Shown: positions 11,751-24,485, numbered from the stretch's first letter. The stretch: DNA of 64,000 nucleotides from Antitrichia curtipendula (GCA_951230915.1 OX579634.1:43413570-43477569), one strand, 5' to 3'. Translations and numbers: made by a program. The notes: generated by a model from the letters alone, not told the origin.

Positions 11751-12855
11751 TCAGTAATGATGAGGAGGGCTGACAGTGATTTCCTCCGCCGCCTCTCCCC
11801 TGACAGCGCCACGTCGACAGGGGGAGCTGGGTTTCCCTTCCCTAGTGCACACGATATCGAGTGCTTTCCCCCTTCACCCGATGTCGTGTGCAGCTGGAGA
11901 GTTCCCTTTCGTATTCCCTGCAGGGCTTGTGTTCCGCTGTGGAGTGTGCGCAAACTTGACCGATTCATGAGTGTTTGACGCCGCGAGTTTCATGAGTGCT
12001 TGACGCCGCGAGTGTCCAAGAGTTGTTGGCGGAGCATTGAAGGCGGTTGCGCGTAGGGCGTTGTCATTTATGGAGGGGAGGGAGGCAATCAAATTCCGTT
12101 TCCAGTCTGTGGGTGGGAGCTGTCGCTGGTGGAGACGAGTTCGTGAGATTCCTCGTTTTGGCGACCCACCATTTGCTGGCGGAGACGGGCACGCAAGGTG
12201 GTGGAAGTTGGCGGCCAAGCATTTGTCAAAGGAGACGTTTCGTGAGCTGCGCAGCGAATTTGTTGTGGCGAAAGTATGCACAAACTTGACTCCAGAGGTG
12301 AGTTTCCTGAACATTCTTCCGCCGACGTTCATTGTTTGAGTTTTTTATTTCCATTTGCACAGACTGGCTTCATTTCTAGAGGGAGAGAACTACTGATTCA
12401 AGTGCGCGGCGTTAGACAGTCTTCATAATTATACTTAAGCTCCTAATTATCCTTTCTACTTTCCAGCTCGCATCCCTTCCCGACTGAAATCCCCCATTTA
12501 CATTATTATTTTGAATGTTCTCAGTTCTTGAATGATGCATGTAGTAAGACAGTCATGGCATTGCTTGTTTTGAAATCGATACTAGACATATTCTGCATTT
12601 CCTAGTATCGTGACTTTTTGGTTTCAATTGGCCTGAATGTGTCGTCGTTCAAGGTTGCAATTTCTAGTTTTGTGCTGAATGTGATCAAGCTTGAATGGCG
12701 ATAAGATAGTCCAATGCATCTGGAAAATATTGTTTTGCTGTCGAAACTAGTCTTTACATTCTGTTGTACTGATTGGATCGTATGACTTTTTTTTGGCATC
12801 AGTCGATTTTTGTACAGTTGTATTGCATTCCGGACTCGGGCAAACTGTCGGTACG
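11751..12855 (+). promoter_or_regulatory. GC-richer leader/promoter region upstream of gene B
   Basis: GC rises sharply from about 11750. A 25-bp direct duplication lies at 11965-12014 (tcatgagtgtttgacgccgc and a near-identical copy). A short element caaacttgac recurs at about 11951 and 12282. Open frames exist on both strands at 11757-12339 but overlap each other and have no recognisable motif, so I treat this as promoter and 5' untranslated sequence. Confidence 0.35.
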
Positions 12856-12908
12856 ATGGCAGGGACTTCAGCTTTGCGTACAGGAGGTCAAGTAGATTGG
12901 AACAACCC
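12856..12908 (+). CDS. Gene B exon 1 (17 codons plus 2 bases)
   Basis: An ATG in good context (gtacgATGg) opens a short frame reading MAGTSALRTGGQVDWNN. It ends at a textbook donor CCC|GTAAGT at 12909. The two leftover bases CC join in phase to exon 2 at 33448 (acceptor ACAATGCTGCAG), giving CCA GAA CAT and a continuous frame. That phase match, plus the dyad repeats on both sides of the hAT insertion, is why I link this exon to sequence 20.5 kb away. Confidence 0.55.
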
Positions 12909-13146
12909 GTAAGTTTCTAAATGCAATCCTCATTTCCTTTTTGTGCATGCAATGCGAAGCTTTAGAACAGTGCAATTAAAATTAGGGTGAAGGTTGTTGT
13001 TGTTGTCCTGTGATTTAGGGTACTCTGCACTCTCTTTATTCTTTGTTACAAACCTTGTCGAGAGTTACGGTAGTGCAAATCAGTAGAACAATACACGATA
13101 ATAAGTATCCCACCTTATTACCGTGCTTTGAGCCCCTAAACCCGTG

Positions 13147-13266
13147 CATCGTGGGATCCCACGATGTGCCATTTCTTAGTCAGTTGGCACTGAAGATCAT
13201 CGTGAGATATCATGATAGGTTACGATTTCAAGATATTAGAGGACTGTCCATCGTGGGATCCCCCAA
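13147..13266. repeat. Dyad-repeat cluster 3 (gene B intron 1, left of hAT)
   Basis: 13147-13166 is a perfect 20-bp palindrome (catcgtgggatcccacgatg), the best copy in the window. 13198-13216 (catcgtgagatatcatgat) and 13249-13266 follow at intervals of about 51 bp. Confidence 0.85.
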
Positions 13267-13453
13267 TTAAGGCTCATGGAAGAGTCTAATTATGTTCCGA
13301 GGACCGTTCTCGTAGGAGTAGAACCAGGGTTGTCATACTGGACGGACGTTCGGTTCGCCCATTCGATAGAAGTCTCGCCCGTCCGATGTGGTCAACATTG
13401 AGTTGACTTTCTTTAATTAAAAAAAATAGGTGATGTGGCTGCCAAGTAGGATT

Positions 13454-13527
13454 CAGGGCGCGGACTTTAGTCAGGGCACGGACGTAATTTAGTCGGGGCG
13501 CGGACGAGAGAGGGTCGAGGCGCGGAC
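13454..13527 (-). promoter_or_regulatory. Left subterminal array of the hAT element
   Basis: Four units of (c)(a/g)GGGCGCGGAC-type sequence at 13454-13465, 13472-13483, 13494-13505 and 13516-13527, spaced 18-22 bp. Read on the minus strand they are GTCCGCGCCC, the same unit found plus-strand at the right end. Subterminal repeats are known transposase-binding sites in hAT elements such as Ac; binding here is inference. Confidence 0.65.
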
Positions 13528-13539
13528 GGTAAGTTTAAG

Positions 13540-14799
13540 GGTTTAAAGTTATGTCCAAATAAGCTCAAAACAAGGGAGAGGGGTTTGAAGCCAAAAAAAA
13601 TTTGCAAAATTTTGAATATCTTTTTTTGGTTTCTTTTGTCACAGATTATATTTTTGTCTATCTAGGAAGCTTTGATTCATTCCATTTGGATTTGTTATGA
13701 GAAAGTCATAGACAATCTTATTTTTCGGGCGCTTAGAGCATCTTCATGGAAAAAATAGCTTGTAGGATTCATTTTTGAATGCAATTTTTACAATATAAAA
13801 AAGATCCTTCTGGTTTAGATTTTTTGCTAGAACAATCTCACCATTGGGATTAATACATTTTAATTCCATATAAAAGATATTAATATTTTAGATTTTCCTA
13901 CTATCTCATACCTACTTCTACTTAACAATTTCTTTAATAATGAAAATTAAATTTCTTTTAATTTTCTTTTTTTTGGCTAGACTCTCACGTCTCAACTCAA
14001 TTCTCCATTGTAAAGATTTAAATGGAGTTAAATTTTAATTAGAATAAAATGTTTTGAAAATCTCTAAGATGATGAACAAAAAATAATAATTACAAAATTA
14101 TTTTTAGATTTTTTAAAAATAAATTATGAAGATACAACTTCGAAAATTCACCAAAAATACAATCTAATTCTTTTTTTTACTGCCAACAAGATCCAACAAA
14201 AATGAAGATCATTTCCTAAATCAAAACAAAGCATATATTTAAAAACAAAAACATGTATTTATTCTCCTACAATCTATTTTTGAGAAAATAAATACTCCAA
14301 TCATGAAGGTATACCTTCAAGTTCATCTAAAATGATACCTCAAAACTTTGTAGTGCAAAAATATAAAGTTTAAAATGTTCAAAGTCAGAAAATGTACTCC
14401 CACAATGTGTTGAAATTTAATTTTTTTCATTTGAAATGCAGATTTCTGGCAATTTGTGTGGTCCAAAATTTTAAAATCTTTTACACACACTCTCATAGTA
14501 GTCACTAGTCAGGTGTAGGATCCTACGGTCAGATGTGGGCCCAAAAACAATTTATATCTTTTTGTACTCTTGGCTAAAGAAATGGCAGTTTGGAGTGATT
14601 TTTGGTAGAAAATAGGCCTTGGTCCTTTAGAGGTTAAATTGGAGTCAAATTGAACTAATTTATTTTTGAATGAAAGGAGGCCCTTGTACAACCAAACCAT
14701 ACTTTTTTCCATTAATTTCTTGTAAATTTAAAAGTAAAGGAAGAGGAACCTTGTTCCGTGGACCCGTATTTTTTTCACATGCATTTAATTCATTCTCCA
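13540..14799. other. AT-rich hAT interior with a degraded TTAA-type MITE
   Basis: No gene. The right end at about 14621-14636 (cctttagaggttaa) and the preceding roughly 120 bases resemble the right end of the intact TTAA element at 14804-15726. The segment around 13655-13750 resembles the interior of the copy at 26410-27332 (shared gaagctttgattcattccat). The left end is too degraded to place. Confidence 0.4.
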
Positions 14800-14803
14800 T
14801 TAA

Positions 14804-15726
14804 CCCCTAAAGGACCATCATGCGTTTTTTTGGCAACATAGAAATTTTGGGCAGGTACGTGTGACTAGAGATTTCCATATTTTGGGCTGAAATTTTTATA
14901 GGTGGGGACAAGGAATATCTTTCATATGCACCAAATTTCATGACATTTTGAAATACGAGTCAAAAGTTATGGCCTAATATGTTACTTTTTTTCGTAACCG
15001 GGCAGTTTGGGCAGATAAAAAAAAATCACTTTTTTCAAAAATAAAAATTTGAAATTGGTTTATTAGATTTATATATATGTGGAAAGCTTTGAATAATTGC
15101 ATTTCAATCAATGAGTCAAACGTTACAAGGATTTTTAGTTTGCGGGCAGTTATGGATTGTCTACTCTAAAATAAACTTTGAAGTCGTTTATTTCACTCAA
15201 TTTTTAATATTTTTCAAAAAAGGTAAAATCATAGGATGTAGATTGTTTATTACAACATTGCAACCAGTGGGATTGGCATTTTTCAATTCCATAATTAACT
15301 TCTTAACAATTTAGTGTTTTGAATCAATCTCTACTTCTTTGTACAACCTTTTTTTTTCCTATATGTTGTACAATTCCAAATAATCTGAAAATTTTCAAGC
15401 ATGTAGCCAACTTGCTTTGAAAAATGATTCCAAAGAAGCAAAACCATTTTAGAATTTTTTTTATAATAATCTGACCTTGTGAAGTGCAGCTGCCCGGTTT
15501 CTTGCAGGGCCAGAAAAATGACTTTTGCCACTTCAAACGTTAATATCTTCTAATCTATACGATTAAAATTTCTGAAATTTTTTCCACACATTCCCAAACC
15601 AGATTACTACAAGATCCTACGGTTATATGTGTCCAAAAATGATAATTTTGAAAAAGTTGGTACTTCTGCTAAAAATGGCAGTTTTGGAGCATTTTTGGTG
15701 AGAACATAGTCAAAGAACTTTAGGGG
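14804..15726. mobile_element. TTAA-flanked MITE-like element, copy 1
   Basis: It begins CCCCTAAAGGACC and ends, reverse-complemented, CCCCTAAAGTTCTTTG. It is flanked by TTAA at 14800-14803 and 15727-15730, so it is about 923 bp long. There is no coding frame. TTAA targets and CCC-starting ends are typical of piggyBac, and TTAA also of Kolobok; the assignment is open. The interior shares the ttttgggcagg segment with copy 2. Confidence 0.7.
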
Positions 15727-16582
15727 TTAAGAAGTAATAAAGGGCCCTCGTTCAATTGAACCATATTTTTTGGCATTGTACACATAAAAATAATAATGCC
15801 TTCCGAATTTATAAGCAATAACTTCCAAGAAGAAGGGACCTTTATATTTTTTGAACCAATTTTTTTTAAATTGAACCCAAATTCAAGTATTTTTTGGGGA
15901 ATGAAAGGGGGCCCTTATTCAATCAAATCATATTTTTTCCTATTGTGAATTTCAAAGTAAAGGAAGAGGGGCCCTTATTGGCTTGCTCACTGCTTCACCC
16001 AGACCCGTTTTCTGTCAAGACCTTCGTGAATTAAAATAGTTTAGAATTCACTTCATAAAGAATCCATACTCTCCAAATCAATTACTAGAATAGAATACAA
16101 ATTATACAATGTTCTAATATACCGGCCGGATGTATTGTTCAGAACACATTGAAATCCTCCATTCACACAATGACACAAAATCTTTACATTTCTTAGGATC
16201 AACTCTTCTTTTGTAATTACAATATGATTTCTTTCCAATTCATTTTCATATTCAAGAGTATTATTTATTTCAAAGTCATTTCTTCCTGCACCCTACGATC
16301 TACGGTCAGTGGTTCTTTCAAATTTTAAGGTGCCCACAACATTTACCATATGTCCATGCTCTTTTGCATTCAAAGTTGTTTGCTTACTCAACATTCATAA
16401 ATTCACAAAAGTCATACAATTGTCATGATGGAAGAAAGACCAAATTCTGTATTACAACATTTTTAACATACGTCTTTATATATGAAATGTATAGCAACCG
16501 CGAAATACACTTGCTTGATGCTTTTCTAAGCACAAAAGTGTGGTCTTCCTATAAAACTGCCACATACTAAACCTTAAAAAGT

Positions 16583-18175
16583 TCAAATAATATTTTGTGT
16601 ACGATAACAACACTCAGGCATAGTCCAACAGTGAGGTGCCTTCCTCAAAGTGTCTAGAACGTCAGGTACAGACGCCCTCTCGCCTACATCTGCTTTCTGG
16701 AGGCTCAACAGCTTAATCCTCAAATTCTGATACTGTTCTGGTTTTTTGGTCGTAAAATACTTGGGATCCCATTCTTCTTTCCAAATTTGATATGCTATCC
16801 ATCCTGTTGCATATGCATCAGCAGCCATGGAGTACAAATGTTTTTTTTGCATGACTTCAAGCGAGGTCTCCGATCCCTTCTTTCCATACACGTAGAACAA
16901 TTCGGGGGCTGCATGTTTTCGTTGATTTCTCTCTCGTTCAAGCTCTTCCATGGTTTGATAACCATACCTTGATGGCTCCTTCTCTACCACTCGGCCAGAA
17001 AGCCCCCAATTGCAAATTCCTATGTACACTGTGTTGTCTTTCCATTCATCAAAATGGACCAAAATGTTGGATGGAGTAATGTCATTGTGTAAATATTGTG
17101 CTTCATGGCATTTTCCCACTGTCACAAGCAATGATAGAGCCAAGTTCACGCGGTTTTTACGATAAGTTGCAACCCAACCCAATTCTTCCTGCGTCAACCC
17201 TGTATCAGGTTGTCTCCTGATGTCATCCACGTCCAATGATTCGCTTACTTTTGAGTTGTACTTGGCCAAGAAAGAAATTAAAGACCCTCCATTCCACCAT
17301 AGTGTGTAGCCTTCCATCGTTTTGGGATGGATGTACGCAAGTCTTATGATACCAGGATGTATCACTGGACAACCCCCCGCCTCACTCACAATAACTTGGC
17401 ATTTCTCCTTCTCATCTGAGGTCTTCAAAGTCTTCCCGGCGAAGCAAATCCAACTGGGAATGCTTTGTAGTCTCGTGAGCACCACCTTCCTCACGGTCCC
17501 ATATGATCCAGTTGCGGTCTGGTTTGGCATGGGATTCACTTTCACGCAACTTTCAAGCCACTTGACTATTCCGCTCACGCAATGAGCTCGTATTTGGTCT
17601 TCAAGCGTCGCTTTCCATGGTGCTTGTTTCTTTCTACGTGATGAAGAATACTGTTGAGAGAACTTCTGAATCTCCATCAATTTTGATGCAAACTCTTTGT
17701 CATGCGTGTCCCAATCACTACCGTCATCCTACTTCTTTGTGTGATAACACCAATTCACCACAATATTGGTGGTCAGATGCGACACTTGTTTATCCAACCA
17801 CTCAGAGTGCAACCAGTAATCCTGATAATTGTTGAATCGCTCGGATGCTCTAAATTTGGTCTCCAACTCGCGGCGCACTTCAGCAGTCAACTTGTGGTAT
17901 CCTTCTTCGTTGTAGTTCACATATTCTCTACACATCATTCCAGAGCTTTGTCATGCGAAAAAAATTACCGCTATTGCTCTAGCCTCGACCACATACTCGT
18001 GGGGGGGCATGTCAGGATTGGGTACAATTTTGCACTTCGACTTGCTGGATGATGAAGGATTGCATGATCCAGAAGCCACTGACATGTTCGTGGCTAGAGG
18101 TACCACCTCAGAAACTGCATCCCAGTCTACAAACATCGGGCGATGACTCGATGACCTGCTCCCTTCTCTTGCCAT
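16583..18175 (-). pseudogene. Kinase-like gene carried by the hAT element, with two in-frame stops
   Basis: The frame runs from ATG at 18175 to a stop at 16583, interrupted by an in-frame TGA (17951-17953) and TAG (17729-17731) without any shift. The first about 170 codons are of unknown type. From about 17530 the kinase hallmarks follow: a glycine loop GSYGTVRKV, a Lys in FAGKTLK, a catalytic loop LHNDITPSNIL with Asp and Asn present, then CNWG where DFG is expected, and APELF. The metal-binding Asp of DFG is Asn here, so even a restored protein may be a pseudokinase. A short intron across the TGA (donor GCG|GTAATT) was considered, but it would be too short. It is transcribed divergently from the RING-like gene, with a TATA-like TATAAAA at 18353-18347 (minus). 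Confidence 0.75.
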
Positions 18176-18652
18176 TGTACAATATTTTCGAACCACCAAA
18201 GCTTTGGAGAAAATCAAAAAAACCGGGTGCTATATGCGGGCCAAGCCCGATCACCCACCAAACTCACGTCCGAAGGTCGCTTGCGCAAACAAGGGTGTGA
18301 GGCATAGGGCATGGACTTGGCAAGGACAAATGAGGGACCACGCGGGTTTTATAGTCCCCGCCCCGCCCACGTCCCCGCCCTACCGCGGCTCGTCCCCGCC
18401 CCGCCCCGCGTCCCCGCACCTGCGCAGCCACGTCCGCACCTCGATGGGCTCGTGCCCATTCCCGCCCCGCGTCCCCGCTCCGACACGCGTCCCCGCTCCG
18501 ACGCGGACACGTCCGCGCCCTGACGTCTTCACGTCCCCGCCCTGACACGGCCACGTCCCCGCCCCAACACTCGTTTGGGCACTATATAAGGCCGTCCCCG
18601 CCGTGCATATTCCAAAAGCTTCCACCTCTTCATTGAGTTGGTTGTTGGCGTC
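18176..18652. promoter_or_regulatory. Bidirectional promoter with phased GC-rich array
   Basis: It lies between the divergent kinase-like and RING-like genes. The core (about 18353-18575) holds ten or more units of GTCCCCGCCC or GTCCGCGCCC at roughly 18-22-bp spacing. TATA-like boxes face outward on each side: TATAAAA on the minus strand at 18353-18347 and tatataag on the plus strand at 18583-18590. The same unit forms the hAT subterminal arrays, which suggests that transposase could also bind here. Confidence 0.65.
18583..18590 (+). promoter_or_regulatory. TATA-like box of the RING-like gene
   Basis: tatataag lies 63 bases upstream of the first ATG (18653), directly after the GTCCCCGCCC array. 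The position fits a transcription start near 18615. Confidence 0.5.
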
Positions 18653-21061
18653 ATGCAGGGTCTTTTTTATTACACGGTGAATTCTTGCCACTTTTTCCCC
18701 ACGATGCCGACACCACCGAGAACGAACAAAAAAGATAGAGACCGGACTCGACAACGGCAGGGAAACAAACATCCAAAGAGATTACATGTACTTCGAAACC
18801 CTCGCAAACTTGCATTCAGGGGCTGGAACGAAGTGCCTGACCCGTGGAGTTTTGAGACTTGCGCCAATTACATCGAATGGTGCCACATCGATAAGGCCTT
18901 CCCGGAAGAGCGGCACAACTACCACCGCCGATTCCATAAAGCGAACTTGAAATACTGCATTGATGAGGCCTTCAAACAACGATGCATTGAAGTATATCAG
19001 GTGTTGTACGACGTATCCACTGTAAAAAGGAATGAAGTTCACCTTTTCATTGCTCGAGGTGTACATGCGGAGGTCAGATTGAACAAGCGGGTGGACTGGT
19101 CGACCTTGAAGGGCACGCCATCTGGTATCAAAATACCGACACCAGCGAATGGAATAATTGCAAGGGGGGCTATGAGGTTTCCCGAAGGAGGGCTGGGCAG
19201 GATCAACACACGTATTGAGCCGCCCGATACGTATGAGACACCAGCCTCTTCTACGGACAACAACTCTGATGGGGCTCATACAGTAGTGGAGTTAACCAAT
19301 AGAGGACAACAACGTGCACAAAAGCGGAAGGCTGAGCATGCACTTTTTGGAGAACTTCCGGAGCAAGATGCTGATGCGCAGTTCCATGGCCCTCAGGAAC
19401 CAATGCTTGGAGTTGCTGAGGCGCAGTTCCAAGCACCTGATGAACCAACTATTGGAGTTGTTGATGCCATGGCTGCTGCAAACACCATACAGAGCTTGAG
19501 GGTGCAATTACAAGATAGAGGTGATGAAATGCATGCTTTGTATGAAGATGTGGGCAAATTTAGGGAAGAAATCACGCGCAAGGACGAAGTAATTGCTCAG
19601 CAAGCACGTGACATAGAGGAGCTTCGGCAAGCTCTGCAAGCAACACAAATGATGAACGAAGGTCAGGATCCACGAGGACAAGCGCAAGGACCTACTCGCG
19701 ATTCTGAAATTCCAGTGCAAGATGTGCACGGTGGTACTACCATGTTTACAGAACATGATTCATTGTCTTTCGGCGAATTCATTGCCACCGCCAACGTACC
19801 AATGGAAACTGAAGTTTAGGGCATGGTTAGGGACAACAGCTCTGAGCTGAACGACTTGCGAGCCGAGAACGAAAAATTACAAAGTCGTTTGCATGCCTTG
19901 GTGGAGCAGTACTACCAATGGAAGTTGGCATGCGTGTTCACCGTCGACAAAATCCGACAACTGGTAGCAGAGTTCAAGAAAATGGACCACTGCTACAGTG
20001 AACACAATCAAGAAAGAGTGTTTGGCTTGACTTCCTGGGCCCTTGTGGATGATCTTTTCAATACCGACATGGCAACCATCAAGCTTGGTGGTGGAAAAAC
20101 AATCATTGATTGGTCCCAACACAATTGGGATTACAAAAATCAGCTTGGATCGAAGATCAACTACAAAGGAAAATCGTTGTTGGAGTGGCCAAATCCTTCC
20201 AGTTTTGTGCACGACGGGACTATGTGCCCGATTTGTATGAATCCATTCGGCCCTGAAGGTGGAATTCACTTGGGCACCTGCAACTACTTGTACCACCCAT
20301 TTTGCCTCATCAGTTTCATGATTGTCCGTCGTCGTTGCGTAGTGTGCAAGGCTCTTTTCCACGAGCGCTTGTACGAGTTGTTTGGCTTGGTCCCATATAT
20401 GCCACCACATTGGGAATTCAATGCCACGAATGCCCCCGATCAATCTAATATGTGGGGAAAAGACTTGGTGTGGAGCTGGAAATTGAAAATGACGTCGTTG
20501 GACAAGATACAGGTAGCTGCTGAATGTGGTTGGGAGACTGACCCAGATCAAATTGTCCAAGTCTGCCACCACTTGATTCAGATGAAAGACAAGCATAGCC
20601 AAGGACAATAGAATTTTTTCTTCCAATGCTTCAATGGACATTGGGACGAGGTCGGAAAAAAGTTTCAATTTGGACCTCACCCTAGGCAATGGTTGTGGGG
20701 CGTTGATGGAGTGCGTGTCACCGATGACAACGGGGTTCGTATTGGGGAGGACCCTGACATGCCCAACCCCGCGGAGCTTGTTCAATTATCGGAATCTGAG
20801 TGGAGGAAAACTTTCAGAAACGAAGGGCTGGATTTCCTGCTTGAACATCATAGCCCGGATACACGTCGAGCTTTGGAGAGCCTCAAGCAATCGCAAATTA
20901 TGAGGGCCATTTTGGAAGAAGACGGACCGGCGAGGAGAACTCGGTCTGCGGTTCGTAGACTTCAACTAGAATCCGGCGAAGATTTTCCGATGCAGCACGG
21001 CACACACAACAACGAGGCTGGACCCAGCGGCACTGCAAATAGTCCAATGAACATCGACTGA
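18653..21061 (+). pseudogene. Coiled-coil/RING-like gene carried by the hAT element, with two in-frame TAGs
   Basis: One continuous frame from ATG 18653 (a second ATG at 18703 is also possible) to the stop at 21061, interrupted in frame by TAG at 19817-19819 and 20609-20611. The N-terminus is very basic (PTPPRTNKKDRDRTRQRQGN). A globular part rich in Trp and Cys follows, then a coiled coil (about 19470-19660) and a second heptad segment after the first TAG. A RING-like zinc site follows: CPIC at about 20226, TC, YHPFC and CVVC. It resembles C3HC4-type E3 ligase domains, though one ligand is unclear. The C-terminal about 130 codons are acidic then basic. Function is unknown; a ubiquitin-ligase or DNA-associated cofactor role is speculation. 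TATA box 18583-18590. Confidence 0.72.
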
Positions 21062-23780
21062 GTGCATTTCCTAGTGTGGTAATTACTAATTAGTAAAGCA
21101 TATTTTGTGTAGACTTAGACACTTATCATTACCGATGCTTATAGAATTGCTAGTTTGCTACTTCGGTAGTTCGGTACTACAAACAGTATTAGAGAAAGAC
21201 TCGTGGATATGCAAATTTTATCATGGAAAATGCGCTATAGACTTTTCCAATTTTGTACTACATGATGCATATGAAATACATATATTCATTATTCACTTGT
21301 TGAATTCCTTTGCATGATGCATGTATAATTCCTTAACTAAAAAGTTATTCAGTAATAAGTTTACAAACTATTATACAATTTGATTGTGAAGATTTCAATG
21401 TGAAAAGTATTTTAATTTTTTTTTTGGAAATGTAGTGTAATAGAAAAATGGGAGCAATTAAAAACACAAAAATAACTGGACTGATTCCAAATTTGATGGA
21501 ATCCCAAGAAAGATTAGCATAATGTTCCAAACATTGTGTATTCTTAAAAATTAAAAATAATGCATTTGCCTCAAATTCCAAAATAATTTTTTCCCTAGTG
21601 GGGAAAGCACTATTCATCTTCTTATCATTTTTCTTCTCCAGAAGCTGCATTTTCTAATTTTTACCTACACAATTGATCATCCAAAATTGTTATAATTAAA
21701 AAATCCAACGGTCAATATTTTATAATTAATTCCACACATCATACTACCCTAGACATAGCAATCTTCTTTTTTGTACGCTTGTATTATAAATTTCAAATAC
21801 ATTCCAATATCCCATACACAAAAAAATTTCAAAGTGGGAAGATTCATTGGAAAATTTCATTGTCAAAACATTGACACATTGTTAGGTCTTTTTTTTTTTT
21901 TTGATAACAAATGGAAACCATTGTATTAAGAGAAAAAAAGTAACCGCCAAGCCAAAGGCTGGACAAATGAAGAGAATAAGAGCAAATGAAGAGAAGATGA
22001 GTAGAAAAGAAAGCAAGAAACTAAGTGAACGTACAAAGAGGGGGACCCTCTTTGATCCACCTAATAGAGTAACCATTGTTAGGTCTTCACTCTTCAGGGG
22101 TTGAAGATAACTATCTTGCAATCTATTTGCTCAAATTTTCAGGAATTTCGTTTAAACATTTTTATACTAGTCAAAATGTCTAATACAGTATCCTACAGCT
22201 AAATTTGGAAAAAAACATTCAATTACGTACAATATCTAAGAAAAATTTTAAAATTATTTATCATCTTGTTTGAAATTTTAGATTAGAAAATAGAAACTAG
22301 AAAGAGGAGCTCATTATATATATATATGAGGTGGTAGGACGTACAACAACCCACATGAGATATGTTAATTACAATTAGTGCTTAGGAGTTCCATTGCTCA
22401 TGGTGAGCTCAAATTAAAGTACGATTCTAGAGTTTGAAAACTTGATGTACTCATGTACTAATATACTATCCTATTACCAAACCCTAAACCGTCAAATTTT
22501 TTTTAAAGCAAAAAACCCATTGTATTTTACTTCAATTCCAAACATAAGTAGATGTTTAGATTACAATTATCAAAGGAACCATTTAACTTAAATAGTTGAA
22601 TCCAAAAATAAAACAAATTGTATTAGTTTTTTTCCCAAAACAATTCTAGTATCCATTTTTGGGGTTTTTTAAAAACAACCTAAACCCAAAAATAAAAGAA
22701 GAGGTATTTCATATTTTTATTTCAATTCTTAAATCCAAACATAATTAGACTCTTGTTACTGAAATGAAGCAATGAACGTTTGAACTGAAATCCAAAAAAA
22801 AAAACCCTTCAAATTGGATGGTTCCCTAAACCTTTGCAGTAGTTTTATCCTCCAATTAAGTAGAATTAATCTTGTAATTGCTAATTACACAAATTGACCC
22901 TTTGACTAGAACTGAAGATTTTCCATTCCATATTTGAATTGAATACCCAGCCTTTGTAGCCTTTGATGACAGAAATAGCCCCTGCAAGGTTGCAACTTGA
23001 ATCCCCAACAACTATATCATGTATTTCATAGGAAATCCAAAATCTGGTAGCCTCTACGTAGTACTTACAGAAGTTAACCCTTTAATCCTAACCAAGTATA
23101 AAAGAACTTGTATCTGATTTGAATTCCCAATCCTTGTATCTTCCAATCTTCCATTAACACAAATGAACCCTTGAAGTAGAACCCAAAAATGTTGACTTGT
23201 ATTTGAAGGAATTTCCAAACCCTTATAACTCGTACTTTAACTTGAAGCCCTTGAAGTACAAGCACATAACATTTAACTTATATTTGATTTGAATTTTAAA
23301 CACTTGGAAGAACAATTTACCAACACCATAAAGGCTTCAACTATAACAAAACAAAACATAACTTCTATTTCATTTGAAATCAAAACCCTTCAACCTTGTA
23401 GCATCTAGTAACAAGACTAGAGCCTTCTACTTCCTTCGAAACCAATAGATCTTTCATTTTGTTTCCTTTCCAAATCCTTATAGCCTCTAATTTTAAAAAT
23501 AAAATCCTTGAACTACATTGTAATACATTGTAATATGTTATTGATGTGAATTCCCAATTTCCAAACCCTTATACCCTCCATTACCAAATACTAACCAATT
23601 CAATTAGAAGTCTAAAAAATATAAGACGTGTTTGAATTTTTTTTAACTGTAAACCCTTTTAGTTTATATTTGGGAAATTTGAAAATGCATCCTTCTACTT
23701 GAATTTTAAAAAATGTATACCTTGTCTTTCGTTATAAATCCAAAATCTTGTAGCATGTAATTTCAAATTTTTTTTTATTG
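21062..23780. other. AT-rich hAT interior, no gene
   Basis: No coding frame is supported on either strand. The only defined feature is a short LINE tail insertion at 21891-22073. The stretch 22470-23780 is strongly AT-rich with many short repeats of the type aatccaaacccttgta, probably degraded MITE or satellite sequence. Confidence 0.5.
21891..22073 (-). mobile_element. 5'-truncated LINE 3' tail
   Basis: It opens with a poly-T run (21891-21900) followed by gataacaaatggaaaccattg, the reverse complement of the 3' end of the LINE tails at 52866 and 57860. A 14-bp duplication, cattgttaggtctt, flanks it at 21877-21890 and 22074-22087. It inserted in the minus orientation. Only about 180 bp survives. 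Confidence 0.8.
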
Positions 23781-23789
23781 AAGCCTGCA

Positions 23790-24450
23790 ATAAAATTTTC
23801 ATTTTCAGAAATCTCCTATTTTCCTTGGGTGGTTCCTAATTCTCAAGTGCTTGGTGAAGGCAAGAAAGAGAAGTTTGGCACCAAGAAGGGAGCCACATGC
23901 TCCCATGCATGGTCTTTTAATTTAAAAAGTAGTTGGACCTCTTAATGGAGCCATTGACTTGAAGATATTCTCAAACCGAAATGAAGAGCTGGATGCATTA
24001 ATGGGTTCCCCTCTCCATGGGAAGGAAGAATCCCATGGCCAAGTTCAAAATAAACTTCACTTCCCCCCCACACTATGGCGGAGGATTGGGACGTTCGCGC
24101 CCCTTCAAGTCCCCGCCCTGCCTTCAAGTCCCTGCCCTAACGTCCGCGCCTCGACCTGAAGTCCCCGCCCTGACGTCCGCGCCCCGACCTGACATCCGCG
24201 CCTTGACCTGAAGTCCGCGGCCTGACCTGAAGTCCGCGGCCTGACCTGAAGTATGTGTGGAAATTTATCCAAGCTCCCAGACCTGAAGTCCCTCCAAGCC
24301 AAATTTGAATTCCCTCTATGACAAAGTTGAACACGCGAATTCACAAACTTGAATTTACAAATATCTGAACACCTAAATGCCCAAGGCACCGAACTTGGGT
24401 GTTGACCCTAATTTGAGTTTGAAATCAAAACCCTAACGAATTTGCTCAAT
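23790..24450 (+). repeat. Promoter-like block, duplicate 1, with GC-rich array
   Basis: It starts near ttttcattttcagaaatctcc and contains ggtgaaggcaag, a conserved 250-bp run and a GTCCCCGCCC/GTCCGCGCCC array (24090-24260). It is near-identical to 25020-25600 and similar to 27440-27920, the sequence immediately upstream of the transposase gene. No transposase reading frame follows this copy. Confidence 0.75.
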
Positions 24451-24485
24451 GTAGAAGTTTATATTTTTGAAATATTGTTTTGGAA

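Noticed and set aside
11757..12339. Frames up to 152 codons on both strands in the GC-rich block upstream of gene B
   Set aside because: Open frames on both strands at once are expected in GC-rich DNA. There is no motif and no codon pattern favouring one strand, so it is treated as promoter and leader.
18204..18772. Pro/Arg-rich frames across the GC array (113, 96, 130 codons)
   Set aside because: They are translations of the GTCCCCGCCC array itself and overlap in several frames.
24105..24389. Frames across the GC array in the duplicated promoter block
   Set aside because: Same array effect, repeated at 25349-25603 and 27461-27950, with no independent evidence of coding.
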